A DNA stretch of 64,000 nucleotides, taken from NCBI RefSeq assembly GCF_024793945.1, contig NZ_JANUSD010000002.1, positions 1 to 64,000 of the forward strand, in the 5' to 3' direction. Each line of letters starts with the position of its first letter. Position 1 is the first letter of the stretch. This document shows positions 17,464 through 25,305 of the stretch, piece after piece. Both the position numbers and the translations under genes were made by a program. The stretch is from Emticicia fluvialis. GTDB taxonomy: Bacteria > Bacteroidota > Bacteroidia > Cytophagales > Spirosomataceae. The notes below the pieces were generated by a model. That model did no database searches, had not been told where the DNA came from, and saw only the letters and a list, made by a program, of their open reading frames with translations.

Positions 17464-17471
17464 TATTTTTG
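17464..17471 (+). promoter_or_regulatory. Candidate -7 box for clpX
   Basis: TATTTTTG matches TANNTTTG and lies 26 bp before the clpX start, just after the upstream terminator. Confidence 0.5.
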
Positions 17472-17497
17472 TGGATAAATAAGACAAAGGATACTCA

Positions 17498-18757
17498 ATG
17501 GAATATGGACAGCAACCTTATTGCTCTTTCTGCGGTAGAGGAAAAAGCGAAGTTGAACTCTTAATATCTGGCACCGAAGCCAATATCTGCAATTTTTGTG
17601 TAGAGCAGGGGCACCAGCTTGTGCAACAGGAATTGCACGGAGTTGTGAAGAAAGAAAAGAAAAAGAAGTCAGCAGACTCGCCTAAATTTGACCTCAAGCC
17701 CCCCATAGAACTGAAAAAGCATCTTGACCAGTACGTAATTGGGCAGGATGAAGCCAAAAAGGTTTTAAGCGTAGCGGTTTATAATCATTATAAACGCCTG
17801 ATGCAAAACAGGCGTGACGATGATGTAATGATTGAGAAGTCGAACATAATTATGGTAGGAGAGACCGGAACCGGCAAGACCTACCTGGCACGTAATATTG
17901 CCAAAGTATTACAGGTACCTTTTGCCATTGCTGACGCCACTGTGTTAACCGAGGCAGGTTATGTGGGCGAAGACGTAGAAAGTATTTTGAGCAGACTTTT
18001 ACAGGCCGCCGATTATAACGTTGAATTGGCTGAAAGAGGAATAGTTTATATTGATGAGATTGATAAAATAGCCCGTAAAAGTGACAACCCGTCTATAACG
18101 CGTGATGTAAGCGGTGAAGGTGTGCAACAGGGTTTGCTGAAATTGCTGGAAGGCTCAGTTGTAAGTGTTCCGCCGGAAGGTGGAAGAAAGCACCCGGAGC
18201 AAAAGATGGTGCAGATAAACACCGAAAACATATTGTTTATCTGCGGCGGGGCTTTCGATGGTATAGACCGCCACATAGCCAAGCGTATTAATACCCACCC
18301 GATTGGGTTCTCTAATGATGCCAAACGCCTGGAATTGCTGGAAAGCACCAGCTTGTTGCGTTTCGTTACGCAACAGGATTTAAAATCTTTTGGTCTTATA
18401 CCTGAATTGATTGGTCGTTTGCCTTTGTTGACTTATCTGAATCCGCTTGACAAGGACGCCTTGAGCCGTATCCTGATAGAGCCTAAAAATGCACTGACCA
18501 AGCAATATAAGAAGCTTTTTGCTATGGAAGATGTAGCCCTTGAGTTTGCACCGGACGCCCTGGATTACATTGTAGGGAAAGCCATGGAATACAAGCTGGG
18601 AGCTAGAGGATTACGCTCTATCTGTGAGGCAATCATGACAGACATCATGTTTGAGATTCCGTCAAACAAAGAGGTAAAGAACTTCACAATTACGCTAGAA
18701 TACGCACAAAATAAATTTGAGCGCTCGGCGTTCTATCAATTGAAACTGGTAGCGTAA
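17498..18757 (+). CDS. clpX: ClpX, ATP-dependent Clp protease unfoldase subunit
   Basis: A 419-residue AAA+ protein of normal ClpX length. The N-terminal zinc-binding domain shows CSFCGRGK and CNFC (residues 9-34). Walker A is GETGTGKTY (about 125-133), Walker B IVYIDEID, the pore loop VLTEAGYVGEDV (with GYVG), sensor 1 FICGGAF and sensor 2 GARGLRSI. It unfolds substrates for ClpP, including SsrA-tagged proteins. clpP is not adjacent: the gene is monocistronic, between its own promoter and terminator. Residues 48-60 are a short lysine-rich linker. Confidence 0.97.
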   Translation: MEYGQQPYCSFCGRGKSEVELLISGTEANICNFCVEQGHQLVQQELHGVVKKEKKKKSADSPKFDLKPPIELKKHLDQYVIGQDEAKKVLSVAVYNHYKRLMQNRRDDDVMIEKSNIIMVGETGTGKTYLARNIAKVLQVPFAIADATVLTEAGYVGEDVESILSRLLQAADYNVELAERGIVYIDEIDKIARKSDNPSITRDVSGEGVQQGLLKLLEGSVVSVPPEGGRKHPEQKMVQINTENILFICGGAFDGIDRHIAKRINTHPIGFSNDAKRLELLESTSLLRFVTQQDLKSFGLIPELIGRLPLLTYLNPLDKDALSRILIEPKNALTKQYKKLFAMEDVALEFAPDALDYIVGKAMEYKLGARGLRSICEAIMTDIMFEIPSNKEVKNFTITLEYAQNKFERSAFYQLKLVA

Positions 18758-18775
18758 TTTTTGGGATATTTCATC

Positions 18776-18816
18776 AAACCCTGTAAAGCCGGTCAATAAG
18801 CTTTACAGGGTTTTTT
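18776..18816 (+). terminator. Intrinsic terminator of clpX
   Basis: AAACCCTGTAAAGC (18776-18789) pairs with GCTTTACAGGGTTT (18800-18813) and runs into T residues. Confidence 0.9.
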
Positions 18817-18874
18817 GATGCCCGGTATTTTGGCTGCCTCTACCCTGATATTTTTCTTAAAAAGCTATTATACT

Positions 18875-19417
18875 ATGTTAAGAACGCTTCCATTTGTACT
18901 GGTTTTGCTGCTTGTGTTGGGTTGTAAACGAGAGTACGCCCGTTTTCAGAACTCAATTCCGGATCATTATCTGAAGCCTAAAAAACAGAATGCCGCGTCA
19001 GCTTTAAAGGCTGGTACTATTGCACCGCATGAAATGGAAAAAATGGCTCCGATGCCCGCGCCAGCCATCGAAAATTTAACAGCTAATAATATCCCGCCCT
19101 TGCCTACCATAAAAAATGAGGTAAACCATAAAACAGATTGGTTGCCAAAGGGGTTATTGAAGAAGAACAGTAAAACAGATGAGCACCAGAAACCGCGTCT
19201 TTTTCAAAAACCCGAGAAAAAAGGCATATTTCAGAAGAAGAAATCAAAGAAGAAAAGGGGAGGTTTAAGCCATAAAGCATTTGTGCGGCTTGAGATTGGG
19301 CTGGTGTTGCTGGGCTTTGCAGTTATTTTTGCATTGTTGCACATCAATATACTAGCCATAGTTTTCGGCTTGTTGTCGGCATTTATGATCATACGCGCAT
19401 TGCGGAAACTGTTTTAA
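18875..19417 (+). CDS. Lysine-rich lipoprotein with a C-terminal membrane segment
   Basis: A 180-residue protein, not recognised. The start at 18875 gives a lipoprotein signal MLRTLPFVLVLLLVLGC with the lipobox cysteine at residue 17; an upstream in-frame ATG at 18815 lies within the clpX terminator region and is rejected. The middle is disordered and strongly basic (many KKK runs, about 100-145). The last 45 residues form two adjoining hydrophobic stretches (LEIGLVLLGFAVIFALL and ILAIVFGLLSAFMIIRAL). A protein anchored by a lipid and by C-terminal helices is uncommon. Function unknown. Confidence 0.7.
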   Translation: MLRTLPFVLVLLLVLGCKREYARFQNSIPDHYLKPKKQNAASALKAGTIAPHEMEKMAPMPAPAIENLTANNIPPLPTIKNEVNHKTDWLPKGLLKKNSKTDEHQKPRLFQKPEKKGIFQKKKSKKKRGGLSHKAFVRLEIGLVLLGFAVIFALLHINILAIVFGLLSAFMIIRALRKLF

Positions 19418-19444
19418 TTGAGTAAAACTTAAAAACCGGAAAAT

Positions 19445-20197
19445 ATGAATGTTATTCTGATTCATGGCTTTGGCGAAGACCACATCATCTGGAACAAGTT
19501 TATCAGCCTGCTTCCCCGAACACATACTTATGTAACACCAGATTACAGCAAACTTACCAATTGCACATCTATTGACGATTATGCAGACTGGCTGAAAGAC
19601 CTGCTGGATGAACGCAAAGAAGAAAAATGCGTGTTGATAGGGCATTCTATGGGGGGGTACATAGCACTGACTTTTGCTGAAAAATACCCGGAACGGTTAC
19701 AAGGTCTGGGGCTGTTTCATTCCTCTGCTTACCCGGATGATGAGGAACGAAAAGCAACTAGATTAAAGACCATTGATTTTATTGAAAAACACGGCTCAGC
19801 TGAGTTTATCAGAGATTTTTATCCGAAAATGTTTACAGATGATTTCAAGAAAAAAAGTAAAACCCTGATTGAAAGTCAGATGGAACGTTACAGTTCAATT
19901 CCGGAAAAGGCCTTGACAAACGCACAGATGGCCATGCGGAATCGCCGGGATACAACGGCAATTCTGAAAGATGCCGGATACCCCACCATGATTATTGCAG
20001 GTGAAGAGGATAAGTTTGTAACGGTTTCGGCAGCTGAGGAACAAATAAAGCTTTTAAAGATGGGTTATACTGGTATACTCGGTGGAGTAGCTCATGCCGG
20101 AATGTTTGAAAGACCCGAAGAATGCGCCAGGATTGTAGCTGAATTTCTAACCGCATGTGCTGAGGTAGACACACGCTTTGGCGGAGGTGGCCAATGA
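19445..20197 (+). CDS. Alpha/beta hydrolase
   Basis: A 250-residue alpha/beta-hydrolase-fold protein without a signal peptide. The oxyanion region is LIHGFGEDHIIW, the nucleophile elbow GHSMGGYIAL (Ser near residue 71), the acid IIAGEEDKFV, and the His GGVAHAGMFE. The order and spacing fit the small esterase/peroxidase-like subfamily. The substrate cannot be inferred. It starts 27 bp after the lipoprotein gene and may be co-transcribed with it. Confidence 0.87.
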   Translation: MNVILIHGFGEDHIIWNKFISLLPRTHTYVTPDYSKLTNCTSIDDYADWLKDLLDERKEEKCVLIGHSMGGYIALTFAEKYPERLQGLGLFHSSAYPDDEERKATRLKTIDFIEKHGSAEFIRDFYPKMFTDDFKKKSKTLIESQMERYSSIPEKALTNAQMAMRNRRDTTAILKDAGYPTMIIAGEEDKFVTVSAAEEQIKLLKMGYTGILGGVAHAGMFERPEECARIVAEFLTACAEVDTRFGGGGQ

Positions 20198-20382
20198 TAA
20201 TCAACTGGTAAATCTTCACCTTACCGGCCTCTTTTATGTGTTAAAGTTACTTTGCTAGATATTTTATGAGATATAAGGTAGTATTTCTCACGACAAAGTA
20301 CTTCATTAAGCTGGGCAATCAGTATTTATTGTACTTTTATGGTATCAATTGCATTTGTAATCATTGTTAAACTGATTAGAAA

Positions 20383-20705
20383 ATGAGCTTTACCACCTAC
20401 ATACCCTGCGACACACTTAAACCTTTTGTAAGACTACTGGCAATATCAGAATCAATAACCTTGCAAAGCTGTTGTTTACCAGCAAAAGCCCTCTTGAAAA
20501 GCGGTTCAGAAAAACGGTAGGCGCGTCTCCTAAAAAATTTGCAGGTATTGTTCGTTTCAATGCCTTGCTCAAAAATCATACTGACCAAAAAACACTAACC
20601 GAATTGGGTTTAGAGGCAGGTTATTTTGATCAGGCTCATTTTATTCATGATTTCAAGGCATTTAAAGGCGAAACCCCTGAAGCTTATTTTCAGCACAACA
20701 AATAA
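20383..20705 (+). pseudogene. AraC-family regulator remnant with internal deletion
   Basis: The first codons (MSFTTYIPCDTLKPFVRLLA, from 20383) match the start of AraC-type sensor domains. After about 24 residues that reading breaks off. In another frame the sequence resumes with NNLAKLLFTSKSPLEKRFRK and continues through the second helix-turn-helix (LTELGLEAGYFDQAHFIHDF, then TPEAYF) to the stop at 20705. Intact family members are about 270 residues, so roughly 150 residues of the sensor domain and first helix-turn-helix start are gone, and the halves are out of frame. It is probably inactive, although the C-terminal half could still be translated from a TTG at 20472. Confidence 0.75.
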
Positions 20706-20742
20706 TCTTTCGTAATTCATTTCCACTATGCAAATATATCTG

Positions 20743-20768
20743 AAGGAGCCTCCAAAAGGTTCCTTTTT
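20743..20768 (+). terminator. Terminator after the AraC remnant
   Basis: An imperfect stem (AAGGAGCCT with AGGTTCCTT) followed by TTTT. Consistent with an old transcription unit ending here. Confidence 0.55.
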
Positions 20769-20824
20769 GTTTAAATGGCCGTTCTACCAGGGTATTGGCA
20801 AATTAAAATATAGTTATTTTTACT

Positions 20825-20832
20825 TATATTTG
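20825..20832 (+). promoter_or_regulatory. Candidate -7 box for the four-helix sensor gene
   Basis: TATATTTG matches TANNTTTG, 42 bp before the start codon. Confidence 0.45.
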
Positions 20833-20874
20833 TATAAAGTCGTTTTATAACTGAACAAGTTAACTACAAATTAT

Positions 20875-21540
20875 ATGAAATGGGCTTATAGCATCGAACA
20901 AAAAGTAAAAGCCGCTATGGGGCTGACAGTCATTTTTGTGTTTTTGTTTATCAAAAATGTTTCAGATAAACATCATTTTAACGAATTAGGCGATAGCTTC
21001 TCTGCAGTGTATGAAGACCGGCTTATGGCTGAAAGCTATATCTATGAGCTATCTAATCACCTTTCCAGAAAGAAATTACTGGTAGATGACTGTAACACCA
21101 AAGAAGAAATAGCCCAGATAAAAGATAAAATAACACAGCACAACCAGTCTATAAACGCCTTGATAGTGTCTTACGAAAAGACGAAATTAACAGCAACAGA
21201 AGAGGTACTTTTCAAGGATTTTAAAAAGAAAATAGCGCATGGACTATCGCTTGAGCAAAAGCACATTTATCGGGCAGGTGTTTACAATTCAGAAAACGTG
21301 AAACACATACTGGATGAAGCGTTTTACGGTGCGCTGAATACGCTCAACCACTTGTCGAACATCCAGATTACAGAAGGGGAGAAGCTGAATAAAACATCGC
21401 AGAGAATAGTGTTAGGCTCAGCATCAGATACCCAGTTTGAGCTAACGCTGCTGATTGTTCTGGGTACCATCATTCTTACGCTTATATTTTCATCCAGGTC
21501 TGCTATGCCTAAAACACCTCAGAATCCATCATTAAACTAA
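20875..21540 (+). CDS. Membrane protein with an MCP-type four-helix-bundle sensor domain
   Basis: A 221-residue protein. A first membrane helix (about 15-28, AAMGLTVIFVFLFI) is followed by a long helical, periplasmic-type region (30-185; e.g. FKDFKKKIAHGLSLEQKHIY and DEAFYGALNTLNHLSNIQ) and a second membrane helix (about 190-208, LTLLIVLGTIILTLIF). This is the topology of the 4HB_MCP ligand-binding domain of chemoreceptors, but the HAMP and signalling domains are absent: only about 12 residues follow the second helix. It may be a stand-alone sensor or a scaffold. Preceded by the AraC remnant and its own promoter. Confidence 0.75.
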   Translation: MKWAYSIEQKVKAAMGLTVIFVFLFIKNVSDKHHFNELGDSFSAVYEDRLMAESYIYELSNHLSRKKLLVDDCNTKEEIAQIKDKITQHNQSINALIVSYEKTKLTATEEVLFKDFKKKIAHGLSLEQKHIYRAGVYNSENVKHILDEAFYGALNTLNHLSNIQITEGEKLNKTSQRIVLGSASDTQFELTLLIVLGTIILTLIFSSRSAMPKTPQNPSLN

Positions 21541-21549
21541 ACCAGGCTA

Positions 21550-21593
21550 AAAGCAAAAGCCCGGTGTTCATGAGAGCGCCGGGCTTTTGCTTT
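21550..21593. terminator. Strong hairpin between convergent genes
   Basis: AAAGCAAAAGCCCGG (21550-21564) pairs perfectly with CCGGGCTTTTGCTTT (21579-21593). It can terminate both the sensor gene and glgB. Confidence 0.88.
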
Positions 21594-21622
21594 AAAAATT
21601 TGGTTCCTCTGTTTGACAGAAC

Positions 21623-23590
21623 TTATGCTTTCAATCTGAACACTACTCCACCCAAAGGCGGCAATGATATTTCAATAGAGTTATCTTTACCATGCAAAGG
21701 TATTGCTTCGGTATTAACACTGCCGTTTTGTAAACCGGTGCCCCAGTACTTCTGGTTATCGCTATTAAAGACTTCTTCATAAATACCCGTTTCAGGTACG
21801 CCAATCCGATATGGAGAATGAGGTACAGGCGTGAAGTTGAGTACTACAATTACAGCGTCTTTTTCATGCAAACCTTTACGGGCATACACGATCACGGCAT
21901 TTTCGCGGTCGCTTGTATCAAGCCATTCAAAACCATCCGGCGAAAACTGCTTTTCAAACAAGGCTACTTCTCCTCTATACAAACCGTTCAGGTCTTTTAC
22001 CAGCTCTTTTATCCCTTTATTGGGTTGGTTTTCTAACAGATGCCAATCAAGGCTTTTGGCGTAGTTCCATTCGGCATATTGGGCAAATTCGCCACCCATA
22101 AATAGCAATTTTGCTCCTGGGTGTGTAAACATATAAGTAAACAATAGGCGAAGGTTTGCAAATTTTCTCCATTGGTCGCCAGGCATTTTTTCAATCAATG
22201 ACCCTTTGCCATATACCACCTCATCGTGCGAAAGCGGCAACATAAAGTTTTCAGTAAAAGAATATACAAGGCTGAAAGTTATATCATTCTGATGCCATTT
22301 CCTGAACATAGGGTCTTTAGCAAAATAGCGCAGGGTATCGTGCATCCAGCCCATCATCCATTTCATGCCAAAACCCAGCCCGCCGTTATATACCGGTCTT
22401 GAAACACCCGGGAAAGCCGTAGACTCTTCAGCCACGGTCTGCACATCAGGGAAACTCCTGTAAATCTCTTCATTTAGCTCTTTCAGTAACGATATCACTT
22501 CCAGGTTCTCGCGGCCTCCAAAAATATTAGGTACCCATTCTCCGGCTTTACGTGAGTAGTCACGGTAGAGCATAGATGCTACGGCATCAACCCTCAGGCC
22601 ATCAATATGGAATCTATCGAGCCAGAATAAAGCATTGCTGATTAAGAAAGAGCGTACTTCAAAGCGTCCGTAATTAAAAATATAACTCTTCCAGTCGGGG
22701 TGATAGCCCTGGCGTGGGTCTTCATGCTCATACAGCGAGGTGCCGTCAAAACGGTAAATACCATGTGCGTCGCTGGGATAATGAGACGGTACCCAGTCTA
22801 GCAGAACCCCGATTCCGTTGATGTGCAGTTGTTCTACCAGATACATAAAGTCTTGCGGTGTACCAAAGCGGCTGCTGGTGGCAAAGTATCCGGTAATCTG
22901 ATACCCCCACGATGGCTCATAGGGGTGCTGCATCACCGGCATAAACTCTACGTGCGTAAAGCCCATGTCTTTCATATAAGGCACCAGCGAATTGGCAATT
23001 TCTCTGTAACTGAGCCGCCGTTCCGGGTCGCTTGGGTCACGCTGCCATGACCCCAGATGAAGCTCATAGACCGATATGGGGGCGTTCAGCGCATTGTTAC
23101 GATGCCGTGTCTGCATCCAGTCTTTGTCCTGCCATTCATACCAGGTGTCCCATACTACCGAAGCGGTTTTTGGGGGTATCTCCCAATGCAGGGCATAAGG
23201 GTCTCCTTTTTCAAGGTCTTCACCTGTATTCGACGAAATAAAATATTTGTAAACTTCACCATTGCCAACGTTGGGTATCCATCCTTCCCAAATGCCTGAG
23301 CTGTCCCAACGCGATGCCAGCGGGTGTGAGCCACGCTCCCAGCCATTAAAGCCACCAATAACCGACACGTACCGGGCATTAGGAGCCCAGACAGCAAAGT
23401 ATGTGCCCACCACACCCTGGTTTTCAATCACGTGCGACCCCATCTTTTCATACAAACGATAATGCTTGCCTGCCTTGAAAAGATTAATGTCAAAATCTGT
23501 AAACAAACTGAATGATTCTACGTTCTTGAAACTGGGGGTTTCCGGGTTAGATTCTTCTGTATTCGGTGTAGAAGTCTTTTTCTTTGCCAT
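21623..23590 (-). CDS. glgB: 1,4-alpha-glucan branching enzyme
   Basis: A 655-residue GH13 enzyme that introduces alpha-1,6 branches into glycogen. An N-terminal CBM48 (about 50-140, GTYFAVWAPNARYVSVIGGF) precedes the catalytic barrel with its conserved regions: DWVPSHYP, GLRVDAVASMLY (nucleophile Asp), VAEESTAFPGVS (acid Glu) and LPLSHDEVVYGKGS. A beta-sandwich C domain ends the protein. The first 25 residues are a Ser/Thr/Pro-rich tail. No other glycogen genes are adjacent, so it is a lone gene in this window. Confidence 0.96.
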   Translation of the reverse strand: MAKKKTSTPNTEESNPETPSFKNVESFSLFTDFDINLFKAGKHYRLYEKMGSHVIENQGVVGTYFAVWAPNARYVSVIGGFNGWERGSHPLASRWDSSGIWEGWIPNVGNGEVYKYFISSNTGEDLEKGDPYALHWEIPPKTASVVWDTWYEWQDKDWMQTRHRNNALNAPISVYELHLGSWQRDPSDPERRLSYREIANSLVPYMKDMGFTHVEFMPVMQHPYEPSWGYQITGYFATSSRFGTPQDFMYLVEQLHINGIGVLLDWVPSHYPSDAHGIYRFDGTSLYEHEDPRQGYHPDWKSYIFNYGRFEVRSFLISNALFWLDRFHIDGLRVDAVASMLYRDYSRKAGEWVPNIFGGRENLEVISLLKELNEEIYRSFPDVQTVAEESTAFPGVSRPVYNGGLGFGMKWMMGWMHDTLRYFAKDPMFRKWHQNDITFSLVYSFTENFMLPLSHDEVVYGKGSLIEKMPGDQWRKFANLRLLFTYMFTHPGAKLLFMGGEFAQYAEWNYAKSLDWHLLENQPNKGIKELVKDLNGLYRGEVALFEKQFSPDGFEWLDTSDRENAVIVYARKGLHEKDAVIVVLNFTPVPHSPYRIGVPETGIYEEVFNSDNQKYWGTGLQNGSVNTEAIPLHGKDNSIEISLPPLGGVVFRLKA

Positions 23591-23667
23591 AGGTTAAAGC
23601 CAATGAGGTTTTGTTTTTTCCAATAGGTAAAAATAGAGCAGTGGTTCTACAATTCCAAGAAGCGAAG

Positions 23668-23675
23668 TATATTTG
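23668..23675 (+). promoter_or_regulatory. Candidate -7 box for rarA
   Basis: TATATTTG matches TANNTTTG, 77 bp before the start codon. Confidence 0.4.
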
Positions 23676-23752
23676 TCTTGTAAATCTTATTTAGTGAAAA
23701 AAAGGATGAACGCTGCTAATCCGGATACTTAAATCTCTTAATAATATATTGT

Positions 23753-25015
23753 ATGGCTGCACCATTAGCTGAGCGCCTGCGTCCGAAAAAACTGGAAGAT
23801 TACCTGGGGCAGGAACACATTTTAGGGAAAAACAAACCCCTCCGTAATGCCGTTGAGGCCAATCTGGTGCCATCCATGATTCTATGGGGTCCGCCGGGTA
23901 CAGGCAAAACCACATTGGCTTTGCTGATAGCCGAAACCACCAAAAGGCAGTTTCATCAGTTAAATGCTGTTAGTTCGGGTGTAAAAGAATTGCGCGAGGT
24001 AATCGGCCGGGCAACAGGCTTGTTTCCACCCATTGTGTTTATAGATGAGATTCACCGCTATAATAAATCACAGCAGGATTCTCTGTTGCTGGCCGTTGAA
24101 AAAGGACAGATTACCCTGATTGGCGCTACAACCGAAAACCCTTCGTTTGAATTAAACAGTGCGGTGTTGTCACGTTGCCAGGTTTATATATTAGAGTCTT
24201 TCGGTGAAGATGAACTAAAAGCGCTGACCGACAGAGCCATACATGAAGATGTAATTCTGAAAGAAAGAGATATAAAAGTGGAATCTTACGATGCGTTGAT
24301 GCGCATTTCAGGAGGTGACGGGCGAAAGCTATTGAATCTGATTGAAATAATCAGTTTTTCTTTTCCTGTAGATACGCCCATCGTGATTACTGATGACTTG
24401 GTAGAAGAAGTAGCCCAACGCAATATTGCCCGTTACGATAAGTCAGGTGAGCAGCACTATGATATTATTTCGGCGTTTATTAAGTCAATGAGGGGTTCAG
24501 ACCCGAATGCAGCCGTTTACTGGATGGCCCGCATGATTGTGGCCGGAGAAGACCCCGAATTTATAGCCCGCCGTATGCTGATTCTGGCGTCGGAGGATAT
24601 TGGCAATGCTAACCCAACGGCTGTAATTATGGCCAATAACTGTATGCAGGCCGTAAAGACTGTCGGTTACCCTGAGTGCCGTATTATCCTTTCACAAACT
24701 GCTATTTATCTGGCTACATCGCCTAAGTCTAATGCTTCTTACATGGCTATTGAAAATGCCATTGCACTGGCCGAGAAAACGTCTCACCTTCCTGTGCCTT
24801 TAGCGTTGCGCAATGCCCCAACCAAACTGATGAAGCAGATTGGTTATGGCAAAAATTATAAATATGCGCACAACTATGAAGGGAATTTTACAAAGCTGAA
24901 TTTTTTGCCTGATGAACTGAAAGGTACCAAACTTTATGAACCAAGCAACAATGCCAGAGAAAACGAGATACGAAGGCAATTGCAGGCATGGTGGGCGGAG
25001 TGGTACGGGTATTGA
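23753..25015 (+). CDS. rarA: Replication-associated recombination protein A (RarA/MgsA)
   Basis: A 420-residue AAA+ ATPase of normal RarA length. LAERLRPKKLEDYLGQEHIL opens the protein; Walker A is WGPPGTGKTTLAL (residues about 45-57), Walker B VFIDEIHR, sensor 1 IGATTENPSFE. The C-terminal tetramerisation domain shows FIKSMRGSDPNAAVYWMARM and GYGKNYKYAH. It acts at stalled replication forks with SSB. Single gene followed by its own terminator. Confidence 0.96.
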   Translation: MAAPLAERLRPKKLEDYLGQEHILGKNKPLRNAVEANLVPSMILWGPPGTGKTTLALLIAETTKRQFHQLNAVSSGVKELREVIGRATGLFPPIVFIDEIHRYNKSQQDSLLLAVEKGQITLIGATTENPSFELNSAVLSRCQVYILESFGEDELKALTDRAIHEDVILKERDIKVESYDALMRISGGDGRKLLNLIEIISFSFPVDTPIVITDDLVEEVAQRNIARYDKSGEQHYDIISAFIKSMRGSDPNAAVYWMARMIVAGEDPEFIARRMLILASEDIGNANPTAVIMANNCMQAVKTVGYPECRIILSQTAIYLATSPKSNASYMAIENAIALAEKTSHLPVPLALRNAPTKLMKQIGYGKNYKYAHNYEGNFTKLNFLPDELKGTKLYEPSNNARENEIRRQLQAWWAEWYGY

Positions 25016-25034
25016 AATTGCCAACAACAGATAA

Positions 25035-25070
25035 AAAGCCTTGTCCATTCTCGTAGACAAGGCTTTCTTT
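25035..25070 (+). terminator. Intrinsic terminator of rarA
   Basis: AAAGCCTTGTC (25035-25045) pairs with GACAAGGCTTT (25056-25066). Confidence 0.88.
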
Positions 25071-25225
25071 AAGTCCCTTTAGGGACGATATATCGGTAGA
25101 AATCTAAAAGAATACATTTCCAAGTCCTGTAGGGACGTTATATTAATATACTATCCCTACAGTATATTCAATCTCTTTCTACTGGTTTTATCTAAAGATA
25201 TAGCATCCCTACAGGATATTAGGAT
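25071..25225. repeat. REP-like cluster with TGTAGGGA motifs
   Basis: Three related units: AGTCCCTTTAGGGACGATAT from 25072, AGTCCTGTAGGGACGTTATA from 25123, and an inverted copy whose complement reads ATCCTGTAGGGATGCTATAT (25217-25198). A further inverted CCCTACAGTATA lies between the last two. The remaining bases to 25305 hold no gene. Similar TAGGGACG elements are common in Bacteroidota intergenic DNA. No transposase is nearby. Confidence 0.7.
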
Positions 25226-25305
25226 ATCGATTTTATCAGTTTTCTCGCCAATATAACATTATTATGACGGGACTGTATATCACACATATGTTATCCTAAA
25301 TACCC

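Noticed and set aside
25071..25225. Possible CRISPR array
   Set aside because: Units are of mixed orientation, irregularly spaced and degenerate, and no cas genes are present.
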